Source: Anaerotignum sp. (GTDB lineage Bacteria > Bacillota > Clostridia > Lachnospirales > Anaerotignaceae). From it: a stretch of 26,655 nucleotides of DNA. Positions 6,261 to 13,550 of the stretch are shown here, in pieces; position 1 is the first letter of the stretch; each line of letters opens with the position of its first letter. The stretch lies in contig JAHHTX010000019.1 in NCBI GenBank assembly GCA_020024255.1, positions 1 through 26,655 on the forward strand, in the 5' to 3' direction. The position numbers and the translations under genes were made by a program. A model generated the notes under the pieces. It was not told the DNA's origin. It worked only from the letters and a program-made list of their open reading frames with translations, and did no database searches.

Positions 6261-7427
6261 TTAATGGCCAAACACAAAATCCTGTGCTTTGAAAAATGCT
6301 TTCCACAAATCAGGCTCTGCCTCTGTTCTGCCCTGCACCGATGCCGGTTTTCCCCCACCTTTGCAGTCGAAGGCTTTTTTCATTTCTCCTGCCAAAGTGC
6401 GCATATCGTCTGTTCTGCTCATCAGCACATAAGCATATCCTGTACCTGCATGAGTAAAAACTGCTACTGTGCCTTTTGTTTTCTCCAGTACCATATCTGC
6501 AAAGTGGACCAAGTCCTTGGAATCCAAGTTTTCAATGAAAAAGAATAATTTTTCTGCCACCTGCACATTTTCAGCCATATGCTGCAAATTTTCCCGGTTC
6601 ATGCGGCTAATGAGTTGTTTCAGCTCGTCCCGCTCCTTTTTCATTGCCTCCACTGCATTCCCAATCTCATTGGCAGGTACAGACAGCAGTTTGGAAATTT
6701 TTGCAGCATTTTCCGTTTTTTCCTGATAGTCTGCCAAAGCTCGCATACCGCAGACAATTTGAAGACGTGTGCCACCTTTATAATTCTGTGCGGAAAGAAT
6801 TTTAATCTGCCCCACTGCTCCTGCAAAAGCAACGTGTGTACCGCAGCAGGCACAACGGTCATAGCCGGGAATTTCCAAAATACGCACTGCACCAGAAAGG
6901 GCTTTTTTACTGCGATAAGAAAGAGCTTCCAGTTTCTCTTTTTCCGGATAGTATGCCAAAACCTCCGTATTTTTCCAAATGGCTTCATTTGCCTTATCTT
7001 CCAAATCACACAAGTCTTCTTGGGGAATTTTCGCATTAAAATCAATGAGAATGGCATCTTTTCCCATATGAAAACCTACGTTGTCGCAGTGATACCTTTC
7101 GCAGATAATTCCTGAAAGAATGTGTTCTCCCGAATGGTTCTGCATCAAATCGAAACGGTGTTTCCACTGAATTTTTCCTTTTGCCTTTTCTCCCACAGCA
7201 AGAGGCTTGTCCGTAATATGTACCACCACATCTTCTTTTTCTTGTACATCTAAAACATGTGCATTGCCCAATGTGCCCACATCAGCAGGCTGTCCCCCGC
7301 CTTCAGGATAAAAAAAAGTTTCCGAAAGGACAACTTCCCAATTTTCTCCTTTTGGCTCACAGGACAAGACTTCTCCCTGAAATTCCGTTATATATGCGTC
7401 TTCATAATAGCGTTTTTTTGTTTCCAT
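6261..7427 (-). CDS. AlaX-type alanyl-tRNA editing protein with DHHA1 domain
   Basis: This 388-residue protein resembles the editing and C-terminal parts of alanyl-tRNA synthetase without the aminoacylation core. Such AlaX-L proteins hydrolyse mischarged Ser- or Gly-tRNA(Ala) in trans. The zinc site is HSGEH (H98, H102) with CACCGTH (C194, H198). The N-terminal region carries FFYPEGGGQPADVG, typical of these editing domains. A helical stretch at about 235-290 leads to a DHHA1 domain with the glycine-rich FDCKGGGKPASVQG near the end. AAGGAG lies 7 nt before the ATG. The gene starts only 25 nt after the terminator of the upstream EFR1 gene, which leaves little room for a separate promoter. Confidence 0.92.
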   Translation of the reverse strand: METKKRYYEDAYITEFQGEVLSCEPKGENWEVVLSETFFYPEGGGQPADVGTLGNAHVLDVQEKEDVVVHITDKPLAVGEKAKGKIQWKHRFDLMQNHSGEHILSGIICERYHCDNVGFHMGKDAILIDFNAKIPQEDLCDLEDKANEAIWKNTEVLAYYPEKEKLEALSYRSKKALSGAVRILEIPGYDRCACCGTHVAFAGAVGQIKILSAQNYKGGTRLQIVCGMRALADYQEKTENAAKISKLLSVPANEIGNAVEAMKKERDELKQLISRMNRENLQHMAENVQVAEKLFFFIENLDSKDLVHFADMVLEKTKGTVAVFTHAGTGYAYVLMSRTDDMRTLAGEMKKAFDCKGGGKPASVQGRTEAEPDLWKAFFKAQDFVFGH

Positions 7428-7451
7428 ACATTTTCTCCTTCTTTCCTATTG

Positions 7452-7492
7452 AGAAAAGAGCGATAAACCGCTTCTTCGGCTTATTCGCTCTT
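7452..7492 (-). terminator. Intrinsic terminator after the EFR1 gene, directly ahead of the AlaX-type gene
   Basis: AGAGCGA (7457-7463) pairs with TCGCTCT (7485-7491). The stem continues through a bulge into TAAACCG/CGGCTTA around CTTCTT. On the minus strand TTTTCTC follows. It ends about 12 nt upstream of the ribosome binding site of the AlaX-type gene. Confidence 0.75.
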
Positions 7493-7504
7493 TCTTCGGT
7501 AATC

Positions 7505-8323
7505 TTATACAAAATATGCTGATTCTACCCGTCTTTTGTAGAGCTTTTCCACTTCTTCCTTATGGTAAATATACCCTGCATCATCATAGTATTTTGCACC
7601 TTTGGGACATTTTTTCACACAGGCACAGCATTTAATACAAATACCTGTAAATTCCGAAGGATTTTCTTTGCTGATAGAACCCATAGGACAAACCTCTGCA
7701 CAAAGGCCGCAGCCACCACAAACCTCACTTGTTTTTGGTTTTACCTTTCGAATATCAAGGACATTGCCATATCTATCTCTTGGTGTATAATAAGGGCAAA
7801 GTGGTGTTTCCCCTTTTACATATGCCGGTTCTGTGTACACAAAACCACTTTGCAGTTTTTCTGCCACCTTTGTCCCAAATTCCTGCATAACCGCAATATC
7901 CTTTTTATCAGGTCTGCCTGCCGCCAAAGTTCTGGAAAAAGAATGTTCGCTGACAAAAGCACCGCCTGCCACTGTCCGAAAACCGTCCTCCTCCAAAAGA
8001 TTCCGCAGCTCAATGAGGGCATCGTCAAAAGCACGGTTACCAAAAGAAACTACCGCCACTGCATAAGCGCCCTTTCCCTCTATGGTCTTTAAGTAGGGCA
8101 AAAGCACATTGGGCACACGTCCTGCAAAGACAGGTGTGCCGCAAACAACCAAATCCGTTTCCCCAAATACCGCAGGATTTTCTCGCATTTTGGGCAGTGT
8201 AAAATCATAGGTATCATAGGGAAGATTCATGTTTTCCGCAATAGTTTTTGCAGTCACAACAGCCGCCTGTTTCGTACCGCCTGTGGGGCTGAAATACATT
8301 GCCCACACTTTTTTCAATTCCAT
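7505..8323 (-). CDS. EFR1-type flavodoxin-ferredoxin fusion protein
   Basis: This 272-residue electron carrier has a flavodoxin-like N-terminal domain, with the FMN phosphate-binding loop YFSPTGGTKQ at 10-19, and a C-terminal two-cluster ferredoxin. The cluster ligands are C202, C205, C208, C212 (CGGCGLCAEVCP) and C229, C232, C235, C239 (CIKCCACVKKCP). This matches the EFR1 arrangement common in anaerobic clostridia, where redox partners are mostly unknown. The start is well supported by AAAGGAG with 7-8 nt spacing. It follows the short lipoprotein gene after 58 nt and ends at a strong terminator. Confidence 0.93.
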   Translation of the reverse strand: MELKKVWAMYFSPTGGTKQAAVVTAKTIAENMNLPYDTYDFTLPKMRENPAVFGETDLVVCGTPVFAGRVPNVLLPYLKTIEGKGAYAVAVVSFGNRAFDDALIELRNLLEEDGFRTVAGGAFVSEHSFSRTLAAGRPDKKDIAVMQEFGTKVAEKLQSGFVYTEPAYVKGETPLCPYYTPRDRYGNVLDIRKVKPKTSEVCGGCGLCAEVCPMGSISKENPSEFTGICIKCCACVKKCPKGAKYYDDAGYIYHKEEVEKLYKRRVESAYFV

Positions 8324-8381
8324 ATTTTGCTCCTTTCTACCACCTTCTCTATGCAGATATATACAAATATCAAGATATTGC

Positions 8382-8975
8382 TTATTGATGAAAAGTACTC
8401 AAATCTTCCCAAGCACCTGGCATTCGCTCCACAGTCTGCTTTTTCGTCATTTCCATAAGACGCTTATCTGCATATGCCGACTGCACCTTTTCATCATTGA
8501 CTGCACATTCTTCTGCCAAAGACGCATATACCAAAGAATAAAGATAAGAGGATTCCATCAAACGGTAAAGCTGTTTTTCATCTATGCCCATTTTCTCCAA
8601 ATCCTCCGGTGCTGTTTCTGCAAGAAAAGTATCTACAGAAGCCTGCACTTCTTTTTTCTGTTCTTCGGTCAGGGAGATACCGTTCTGTTTTGCATATACC
8701 TCAGCTGCCACTACATTCTGCAATGTATTGAAAGCCCTTTCCTGCACCAGTTCATCTCCTGTCTGTCCGTCAAAATTCATATTCCAAACGTCATCGCCTG
8801 CTGTGGAAACAAAACTTTCTGTCGTTGTGTATAAATAGACCATATATTCCGACTTTGTCACTTCTCTGCCATCTATTTTTGCCATAACCTCATGGGAGAT
8901 ACCTCTGGTACATCCGCAAAGAAAACAAAAGCCCGTTAATAGGAAACATAAACATTGTTTCTGTATCTTTTTCAT
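8382..8975 (-). CDS. Short SurA/PrsA-like lipoprotein without a parvulin domain
   Basis: This 197-residue predicted lipoprotein has a lysine-rich N terminus, a hydrophobic stretch and the lipobox LCGC with C22 as the lipidated residue. The mature part resembles the N-terminal chaperone segment of SurA/PrsA proteins: MAKIDGREVTKSEYMVYLYT, VVAAEVYAKQNGISLTEEQKKEV, then helical sequence to the stop. No PpiC/parvulin isomerase domain follows, and only 58 nt separate it from the next gene, so it is short rather than visibly frameshifted. The start is taken at the ATG at 8975. The GTG at 9011 gives 12 more residues but would lie at or before the start point of the TATAAT at 9014-9019. The ribosome binding site is weak. 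Peptidyl-prolyl isomerase genes often follow mfd in clostridia. Confidence 0.72.
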   Translation of the reverse strand: MKKIQKQCLCFLLTGFCFLCGCTRGISHEVMAKIDGREVTKSEYMVYLYTTTESFVSTAGDDVWNMNFDGQTGDELVQERAFNTLQNVVAAEVYAKQNGISLTEEQKKEVQASVDTFLAETAPEDLEKMGIDEKQLYRLMESSYLYSLVYASLAEECAVNDEKVQSAYADKRLMEMTKKQTVERMPGAWEDLSTFHQ

Positions 8976-9013
8976 AACGCCCACTCTTTCTGTCCGATTT
9001 TTTTGAGACACCT

Positions 9014-9019
9014 CTATTA
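9014..9019 (-). promoter_or_regulatory. Possible -10 element of the lipoprotein gene
   Basis: A perfect TATAAT on the minus strand lies in the 30-nt gap after the mfd stop. No recognisable -35 box lies 16-18 nt upstream, so it may be weak or accidental. Confidence 0.3.
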
Positions 9020-9041
9020 TACACGCTTTTTCAGAAAAAAA

Positions 9042-12000
9042 CTATTCCTTTAATTGCACGATCACAGATTTCATAAAAGAAAGGGGCTGATACATTTCTT
9101 CTTTTTTTATCCGCACCATTAAACTGGGGATATCTCCTGCGGTAAAAATATAACGTCTGGGGTCACGCATGACTACATCAGTCAATTTTTCCGGATTTAA
9201 TGTTGCTTTTGGATAAAACCGAAGTACAATATGATCAGATTTCTGCTTGATTTCCGTAATCCCCAAATCATGTGCCTGTGCTTTCAAAAGGGCAATATCC
9301 AAAAGACTCTGCACTGCCTTGGGCAAATCTCCAAAACGGTCTTCCAGTTCTTCCTGCATATCAAAATATTCTTCCTGTGTATGAATTGCTGCAATTTTCT
9401 TGTATAGCTCCATACGCTGACCTTGATTGCGTACATAAGTTTCCGGCAGATATGCACTGACATTCAAATCAATAGATGTCTCAAAAACTTCTTGAACCGG
9501 CTTGCCCTGTATATTCTGGATTTCTTCTTCCAAAAGACGGCAGTACATATCATATCCTATAGACTCCATATGCCCATGCTGCTCTGCACCCAAAAGATTC
9601 CCTGCCCCTCGAATTTCCAAATCACGCATGGCAACTTTAAAGCCGGAACCAAACTCTGTAAATTCTCGAATGGTCTGCAATCTCTTTTCCGCTGCTTCTT
9701 TCAAGGTTTTGTTACGGTCATACATCAGGTAAGCATACGCTGTGCGGTTGCTTCTTCCCACACGCCCCCGCAGCTGATACAGCTGTGAAAGCCCCATACG
9801 GTCTGCGTTTTGGATAATCATGGTATTGGCATTCCCAACATCCAAACCTGTTTCAATGATGGTAGTACAAACAAGGACATCAATATACCCTTCCATAAAT
9901 TCGCCCATAATGCCTTCCAGTTCCCTTTCGGACATCTGCCCATGTGCAAAGGCAATATTGGCTTCTGGGGCAAGTTTTTCCACACGAATGGCTTCCTCCG
10001 CAATGCTTTCCACACGGTTATACAGATAAAAGACCTGTCCGCCCCTTGCCAATTCTCTATGAATGGCCTCCCGAATAAATTCATCGTTGTTTTCCATTAC
10101 ATAAGTTTGCACAGGACGGCGTTCCTGCGGCGGTTCTTCCAAAATGCTCATATCCCGAATCCCTGCAAGGCTCATGTGTAAAGTTCGGGGAATAGGCGTT
10201 GCTGTCAATGTCAAAATATCCACATTTTCCCGCAATCGTTTCAGTTTTTCTTTATGTGCTACCCCAAAACGCTGTTCCTCATCTACAATAACCAGTCCCA
10301 GGTCACGAAATTCCACATCTTTTGAAAGTATACGATGTGTACCAATGACAATATCGGCAGTCCCCTGTTTCAGCTTTTTCAGGCTTTCCTTCTGTTGCTT
10401 TGCTGTGCGGAAACGGGATAACAGTTCCACGTCCACAGCATAGTCATGCATACGCTGTACAAAGGTATTATAGTGCTGCTGTGCAAGAATAGTAGTCGGA
10501 ACGAGATAAGCCACCTGCTTGCCGTCCTGCACCGCTTTAAAGGCTGCACGGATTGCCACTTCTGTTTTTCCATAGCCTACATCACCACAAACCAGACGAT
10601 CCATGACTTTTTTGCTTTCCATATCCTTTTTGACATCTTCGATTGCATTTAGCTGGTCATCTGTTTCCTCAAAGGGAAAACTTTCTTCAAATTCTTGCTG
10701 CCAAACCGTGTCCGGCTCATACTGAAAGCCTTCTGCCGATGCACGTTTTGCATACAAAGCCACCAAGTCTTCCGCCATAATTTTCACGGCTTTTCTCGCC
10801 TTGAGTTTTGCTTTGACCCATTCTTGTCCCCCTAGCTTATTGAGCCTTGGTGCAGCACCGCCGGAACCGATATATTTCTGTATCATATCCATCTGATTGA
10901 CGGGTACAAATAAACTTCCCTCATCCCGATAGGTAATTTTCATATAATCCTTCTGAACACCACCCACGGAAATCTTTTCCAATCCTTGGAATACACCAAT
11001 CCCATGATTATCGTGAACGACATAATCTCCAGTACGCAAATCGGAAAAGCTCTCAATGGCTGCACCGTTTTTCTTTCGTTTTTTTCGTTTTTTCCCTTCT
11101 TTTTCCCCAAAAATCTCACTTTCGGAAAAGATGGCAAAATGAATATAGTCATAGCGAAAACCACGAGATAAATGTCCTCTTGTTACCCATATACCACCTC
11201 TTGGCACTTCCTTATCCAAATTTTCCATATAGACGGCAGGAACACCCATATGCTCCAATTCTCCCGCAATCCGCTTTGCCCTTGTACCGGAGCCTGCCAA
11301 TATCAGCGTACAATAGTTTTGTTTTCGCAAACGGAAAAGTTCCTCACAAAACAAGTCCACCTGCTTTTGAAAAGATGGCATATTCCCCACAGAAAAAGGG
11401 AACTCCTCTTTAGGATAAAAGTGAGGGGTTCTGCGGGAAATTCCTGCCAGAAGCAACACTTGAAAGTCTTCTATTTCCCTGCATATATGCAAATAATCAA
11501 ACATCATATAGCTTTGATTGGGAAGCAAAAATCCTTGTTCAATTCTACCTTTCACACTTTCTTCATATTCTTCCCCCAATGTTTCCATATGCTCTGCCAC
11601 TCTTTGCGGCTCGTCTATACACAAAATGGTATTCTCTGGCAGATAGGACAACAAACTTACAGTATCCTCATAAAAATACGTCACAAAAGAACCGACGGTA
11701 TCAAAATCCCCGTCTGTCCGCAAACGTGCAATATTCTCGCCTACATACTCTTTCAATCGCTCTATGCTTTCTAAAGAGCCGTTTTCTTTCATATTTTCCA
11801 AAACCGTTTTATACTCAGCCTCTATGCGGTCTGCGGCTTTCTTTCCACAGATTTCATCATAGACAAGTTCCCGCATAGGAAATACGGTTGCGATATCTGC
11901 CTTGCTTATAGAACGCTGGCTTGCCGCATCCATAATGCGAATACTGTCAATTTCATCATCCCATAACTCAATACGGAGTGCATCTTCTGCTGTCAAGGAA

Positions 12001-12545
12001 TAAATATCAAAAATGCCACCACGGAGGGCAAACTGACCAGGGCTTTCCACAAGTTCAGTCCGTTCATAGCCCATACGCACCAGTTTTTTGACGGTTTCTT
12101 CCAAGTTAATCTGTTCGCCCACACGAAATGTTAAAACAAACTGTTCAAAAATTTCTTTTTTGGGGTATCTATCCAAAAGGGACTCCATAGATGCCACCAA
12201 AACAGGGTATTCTCCCATAAGCAGTTTTTCCACCACCTGAAACCGCTGTCTGTTCATCTCCATACTATGCACATCAGCACTGTAAAACAGAATGTCCTTT
12301 GCCGGATAATACAAACCGTCCTTTGTGAAAAACCGCATATCTTCCAATATTTCCTTCGCACGAATTTCACTGTAGGTCAAGATAAAAATCGGTCGTTTTG
12401 TATGTTGATGAAGAGCATATAACAAATGGTTTTTTTGGGTATCGACAACACCCGTTGCAAAAACAGGTGTATTTCCCTTTTCTGTATTTTCCAAAAGTTT
12501 TTGATAACTTTCCAATTCCAAAAGAGGCTCTGTTACTGCTTTCAT
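9042..12545 (-). CDS. mfd: Transcription-repair coupling factor Mfd
   Basis: This 1167-residue ATP-dependent DNA translocase pushes stalled RNA polymerase off DNA lesions and recruits UvrA. Domains follow the standard order: a UvrB-homology region (about 1-340), the RNA polymerase-interacting Tudor-like domain (about 500-560, DLRTGDYVVHDNHGIGVFQG), the RecA-like motor and the C-terminal TRCF domain. Motor motifs are Walker A GDVGYGKT (654-661), DEEQ (755-758), TATPIPRT (781-788) and QLRGRVGRSN (924-933). A basic run, KKRKKRKK, at 485-492 marks the linker before the Tudor-like domain. The start overlaps the pth stop as ATGA, with GGAGG 10 nt upstream, so the pair is translationally coupled. 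The pth-mfd order matches that known in Bacillus. Confidence 0.98.
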   Translation of the reverse strand: MKAVTEPLLELESYQKLLENTEKGNTPVFATGVVDTQKNHLLYALHQHTKRPIFILTYSEIRAKEILEDMRFFTKDGLYYPAKDILFYSADVHSMEMNRQRFQVVEKLLMGEYPVLVASMESLLDRYPKKEIFEQFVLTFRVGEQINLEETVKKLVRMGYERTELVESPGQFALRGGIFDIYSLTAEDALRIELWDDEIDSIRIMDAASQRSISKADIATVFPMRELVYDEICGKKAADRIEAEYKTVLENMKENGSLESIERLKEYVGENIARLRTDGDFDTVGSFVTYFYEDTVSLLSYLPENTILCIDEPQRVAEHMETLGEEYEESVKGRIEQGFLLPNQSYMMFDYLHICREIEDFQVLLLAGISRRTPHFYPKEEFPFSVGNMPSFQKQVDLFCEELFRLRKQNYCTLILAGSGTRAKRIAGELEHMGVPAVYMENLDKEVPRGGIWVTRGHLSRGFRYDYIHFAIFSESEIFGEKEGKKRKKRKKNGAAIESFSDLRTGDYVVHDNHGIGVFQGLEKISVGGVQKDYMKITYRDEGSLFVPVNQMDMIQKYIGSGGAAPRLNKLGGQEWVKAKLKARKAVKIMAEDLVALYAKRASAEGFQYEPDTVWQQEFEESFPFEETDDQLNAIEDVKKDMESKKVMDRLVCGDVGYGKTEVAIRAAFKAVQDGKQVAYLVPTTILAQQHYNTFVQRMHDYAVDVELLSRFRTAKQQKESLKKLKQGTADIVIGTHRILSKDVEFRDLGLVIVDEEQRFGVAHKEKLKRLRENVDILTLTATPIPRTLHMSLAGIRDMSILEEPPQERRPVQTYVMENNDEFIREAIHRELARGGQVFYLYNRVESIAEEAIRVEKLAPEANIAFAHGQMSERELEGIMGEFMEGYIDVLVCTTIIETGLDVGNANTMIIQNADRMGLSQLYQLRGRVGRSNRTAYAYLMYDRNKTLKEAAEKRLQTIREFTEFGSGFKVAMRDLEIRGAGNLLGAEQHGHMESIGYDMYCRLLEEEIQNIQGKPVQEVFETSIDLNVSAYLPETYVRNQGQRMELYKKIAAIHTQEEYFDMQEELEDRFGDLPKAVQSLLDIALLKAQAHDLGITEIKQKSDHIVLRFYPKATLNPEKLTDVVMRDPRRYIFTAGDIPSLMVRIKKEEMYQPLSFMKSVIVQLKE

Positions 12546-13222
12546 TTGTCTGTTTCCTCCGTTTCTAAAGGTGTTTGCTCATTTCTTTCTTCCCTTGGCT
12601 TTTTCGCCTTTTGGGGGCGACGATTCATACGGTTCATGGCATCTGCCATGCCTCGGGAAAGGATTAACTCTACTGCCTGTACTGCCTGTTCCATGCCCTC
12701 TTCCATAAGAGGCAAGTCATCTTCTGCAAATTTTGCCAGTACATAGTCTGCAAGATCCCAACCGTTTGGCTTTTCTCCAATACCTACTTTGACACGGTTA
12801 AAGACATCTGTTCCCATTTGCTGTATGATGTTACGGATACCATTATGTCCACCATGACTTCCTTTTTCCCGCAAGCGAATCTGTCCTGCCGGCATAGAAG
12901 TATCGTCATAAATCACTACGAAATTCTCTTGAGGGATTTTATAGAAATTCACAATTTCCCGAATACTTTCGCCACTTAAATTCATGAATGTCTGTGGTTT
13001 TACCAAAAGTACCCGTCTATTCCGAATCATGCCATCTCCAATCAACGCTTTCTGTTTTTCTTTCTCTACAACAATGCCATATTTTTCTGCCAACTTGTCT
13101 ATTACTTGAAATCCCACATTATGTTTCGTATCTGCATATTGTCTTCCCGGATTGCCAAGTCCCGCTACTACAAAAAATTCCTGTCCCTTCTCCTGTTTTT
13201 TAAATCTGTCAAATAATCCCAT
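12542..13222 (-). CDS. pth: Peptidyl-tRNA hydrolase with C-terminal basic/acidic tail
   Basis: This 226-residue enzyme recycles peptidyl-tRNAs released from stalled ribosomes by cutting the peptide-tRNA ester bond. The catalytic set is present: N24 (GLGNPG), H34 (DTKHNVGF), N81 (QTFMNLSG), D106 (VVIYDD) and N127 (SHGGHNGIRNI). It is about 30-40 residues longer than typical bacterial Pth. The excess is a short N-terminal segment (MGLFDRFKKQEKGQ) and a charged, low-complexity tail after about residue 190 (RRPQKAKKPREERNEQ...). AGGAGG lies 8 nt before the ATG. A terminator hairpin sits 30 nt upstream of the start and tRNA-Arg(CCG) lies just beyond, so expression may depend on read-through. Confidence 0.97.
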   Translation of the reverse strand: MGLFDRFKKQEKGQEFFVVAGLGNPGRQYADTKHNVGFQVIDKLAEKYGIVVEKEKQKALIGDGMIRNRRVLLVKPQTFMNLSGESIREIVNFYKIPQENFVVIYDDTSMPAGQIRLREKGSHGGHNGIRNIIQQMGTDVFNRVKVGIGEKPNGWDLADYVLAKFAEDDLPLMEEGMEQAVQAVELILSRGMADAMNRMNRRPQKAKKPREERNEQTPLETEETDK

Positions 13223-13251
13223 TTGATATGCCTCCTATTTCCGCACGCAGC

Positions 13252-13274
13252 AAAAACCCTAATTTTCATTAGGG
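13252..13274 (-). terminator. Terminator or attenuator in the pth leader
   Basis: On the minus strand CCCTAAT-GAAA-ATTAGGG is a perfect 7-bp stem with a stable GNRA loop, followed at once by TTTTT. The U run ends about 15 nt before the pth ribosome binding site. It can be read as a second terminator of the tRNA unit or as an attenuator of pth-mfd. Confidence 0.75.
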
Positions 13275-13309
13275 CATTTCTTATCTTTATCTTTTTTTTA
13301 ACATTCCCG

Positions 13310-13353
13310 TATAAAAGAAATAAGACCTATCTGCATAACAGATACGCCTTATT
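13310..13353 (-). terminator. Terminator of the tRNA-Arg transcript
   Basis: AATAAG (13319-13324) and CTTATT (13348-13353) close a long stem with inner TATCTG/CAGATA and a TTATG loop on the minus strand. It has only one real mismatch, and TCTTTTTATA follows. Confidence 0.75.
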
Positions 13354-13359
13354 CTTCTC

Positions 13360-13432
13360 TGCACTCTACAGGATTCGAACCTGCGGCCTTTCGGTCCGGA
13401 GCCGAACGCTCTATCCCCTGAGCTAAGAGTGC
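13360..13432 (-). tRNA. tRNA-Arg (anticodon CCG)
   Basis: This 73-nt cloverleaf folds fully. The acceptor stem is GCACTCT/AGAGTGC with discriminator A, and the D stem is GCTC/GAGC. The anticodon stem is TTCGG/CCGAA around the loop CTCCGGA, giving anticodon CCG, which reads CGG. The T arm is GCAGG-TTCGAAT-CCTGT. The 3' CCA is not encoded. It has its own promoter (13448-13476), with transcription predicted to begin about 8 nt upstream, and its own terminator. Confidence 0.96.
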
Positions 13433-13447
13433 AAAACCGTGATATAT

Positions 13448-13476
13448 ATTTTACAGGAAAAATGGATATCTGTCAA
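13448..13476 (-). promoter_or_regulatory. Strong promoter of tRNA-Arg(CCG)
   Basis: A perfect -35 TTGACA (13476-13471) and -10 TAAAAT (13453-13448) are 17 nt apart on the minus strand, just ahead of the tRNA. Confidence 0.8.
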
Positions 13477-13509
13477 ATATTCTTTCGGATTTTTTTGACC
13501 TTTCTTTCC

Positions 13510-13531
13510 GGGTGCATCAAAAGATGCCCCC
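13510..13531 (-). terminator. Stem-loop after glgP, possible terminator
   Basis: On the minus strand GGGGGCATC-TTTT-GATGCACCC forms a 9-bp stem with one mismatch, 20 nt after the glgP stop. The bases after it are purine-rich, not a U run. It may instead be a 3'-end stabiliser or a factor-dependent site. Confidence 0.4.
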
Positions 13532-13550
13532 AGAAAAAAAGAAATTCAAT

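Noticed and set aside
13257..13531. Several closely spaced hairpins suggesting a repeat array
   Set aside because: The stems at 13257, 13319 and 13510 are unrelated in sequence and fit terminators and a 3'-end stem-loop around the tRNA. No CRISPR-like spacing is present.
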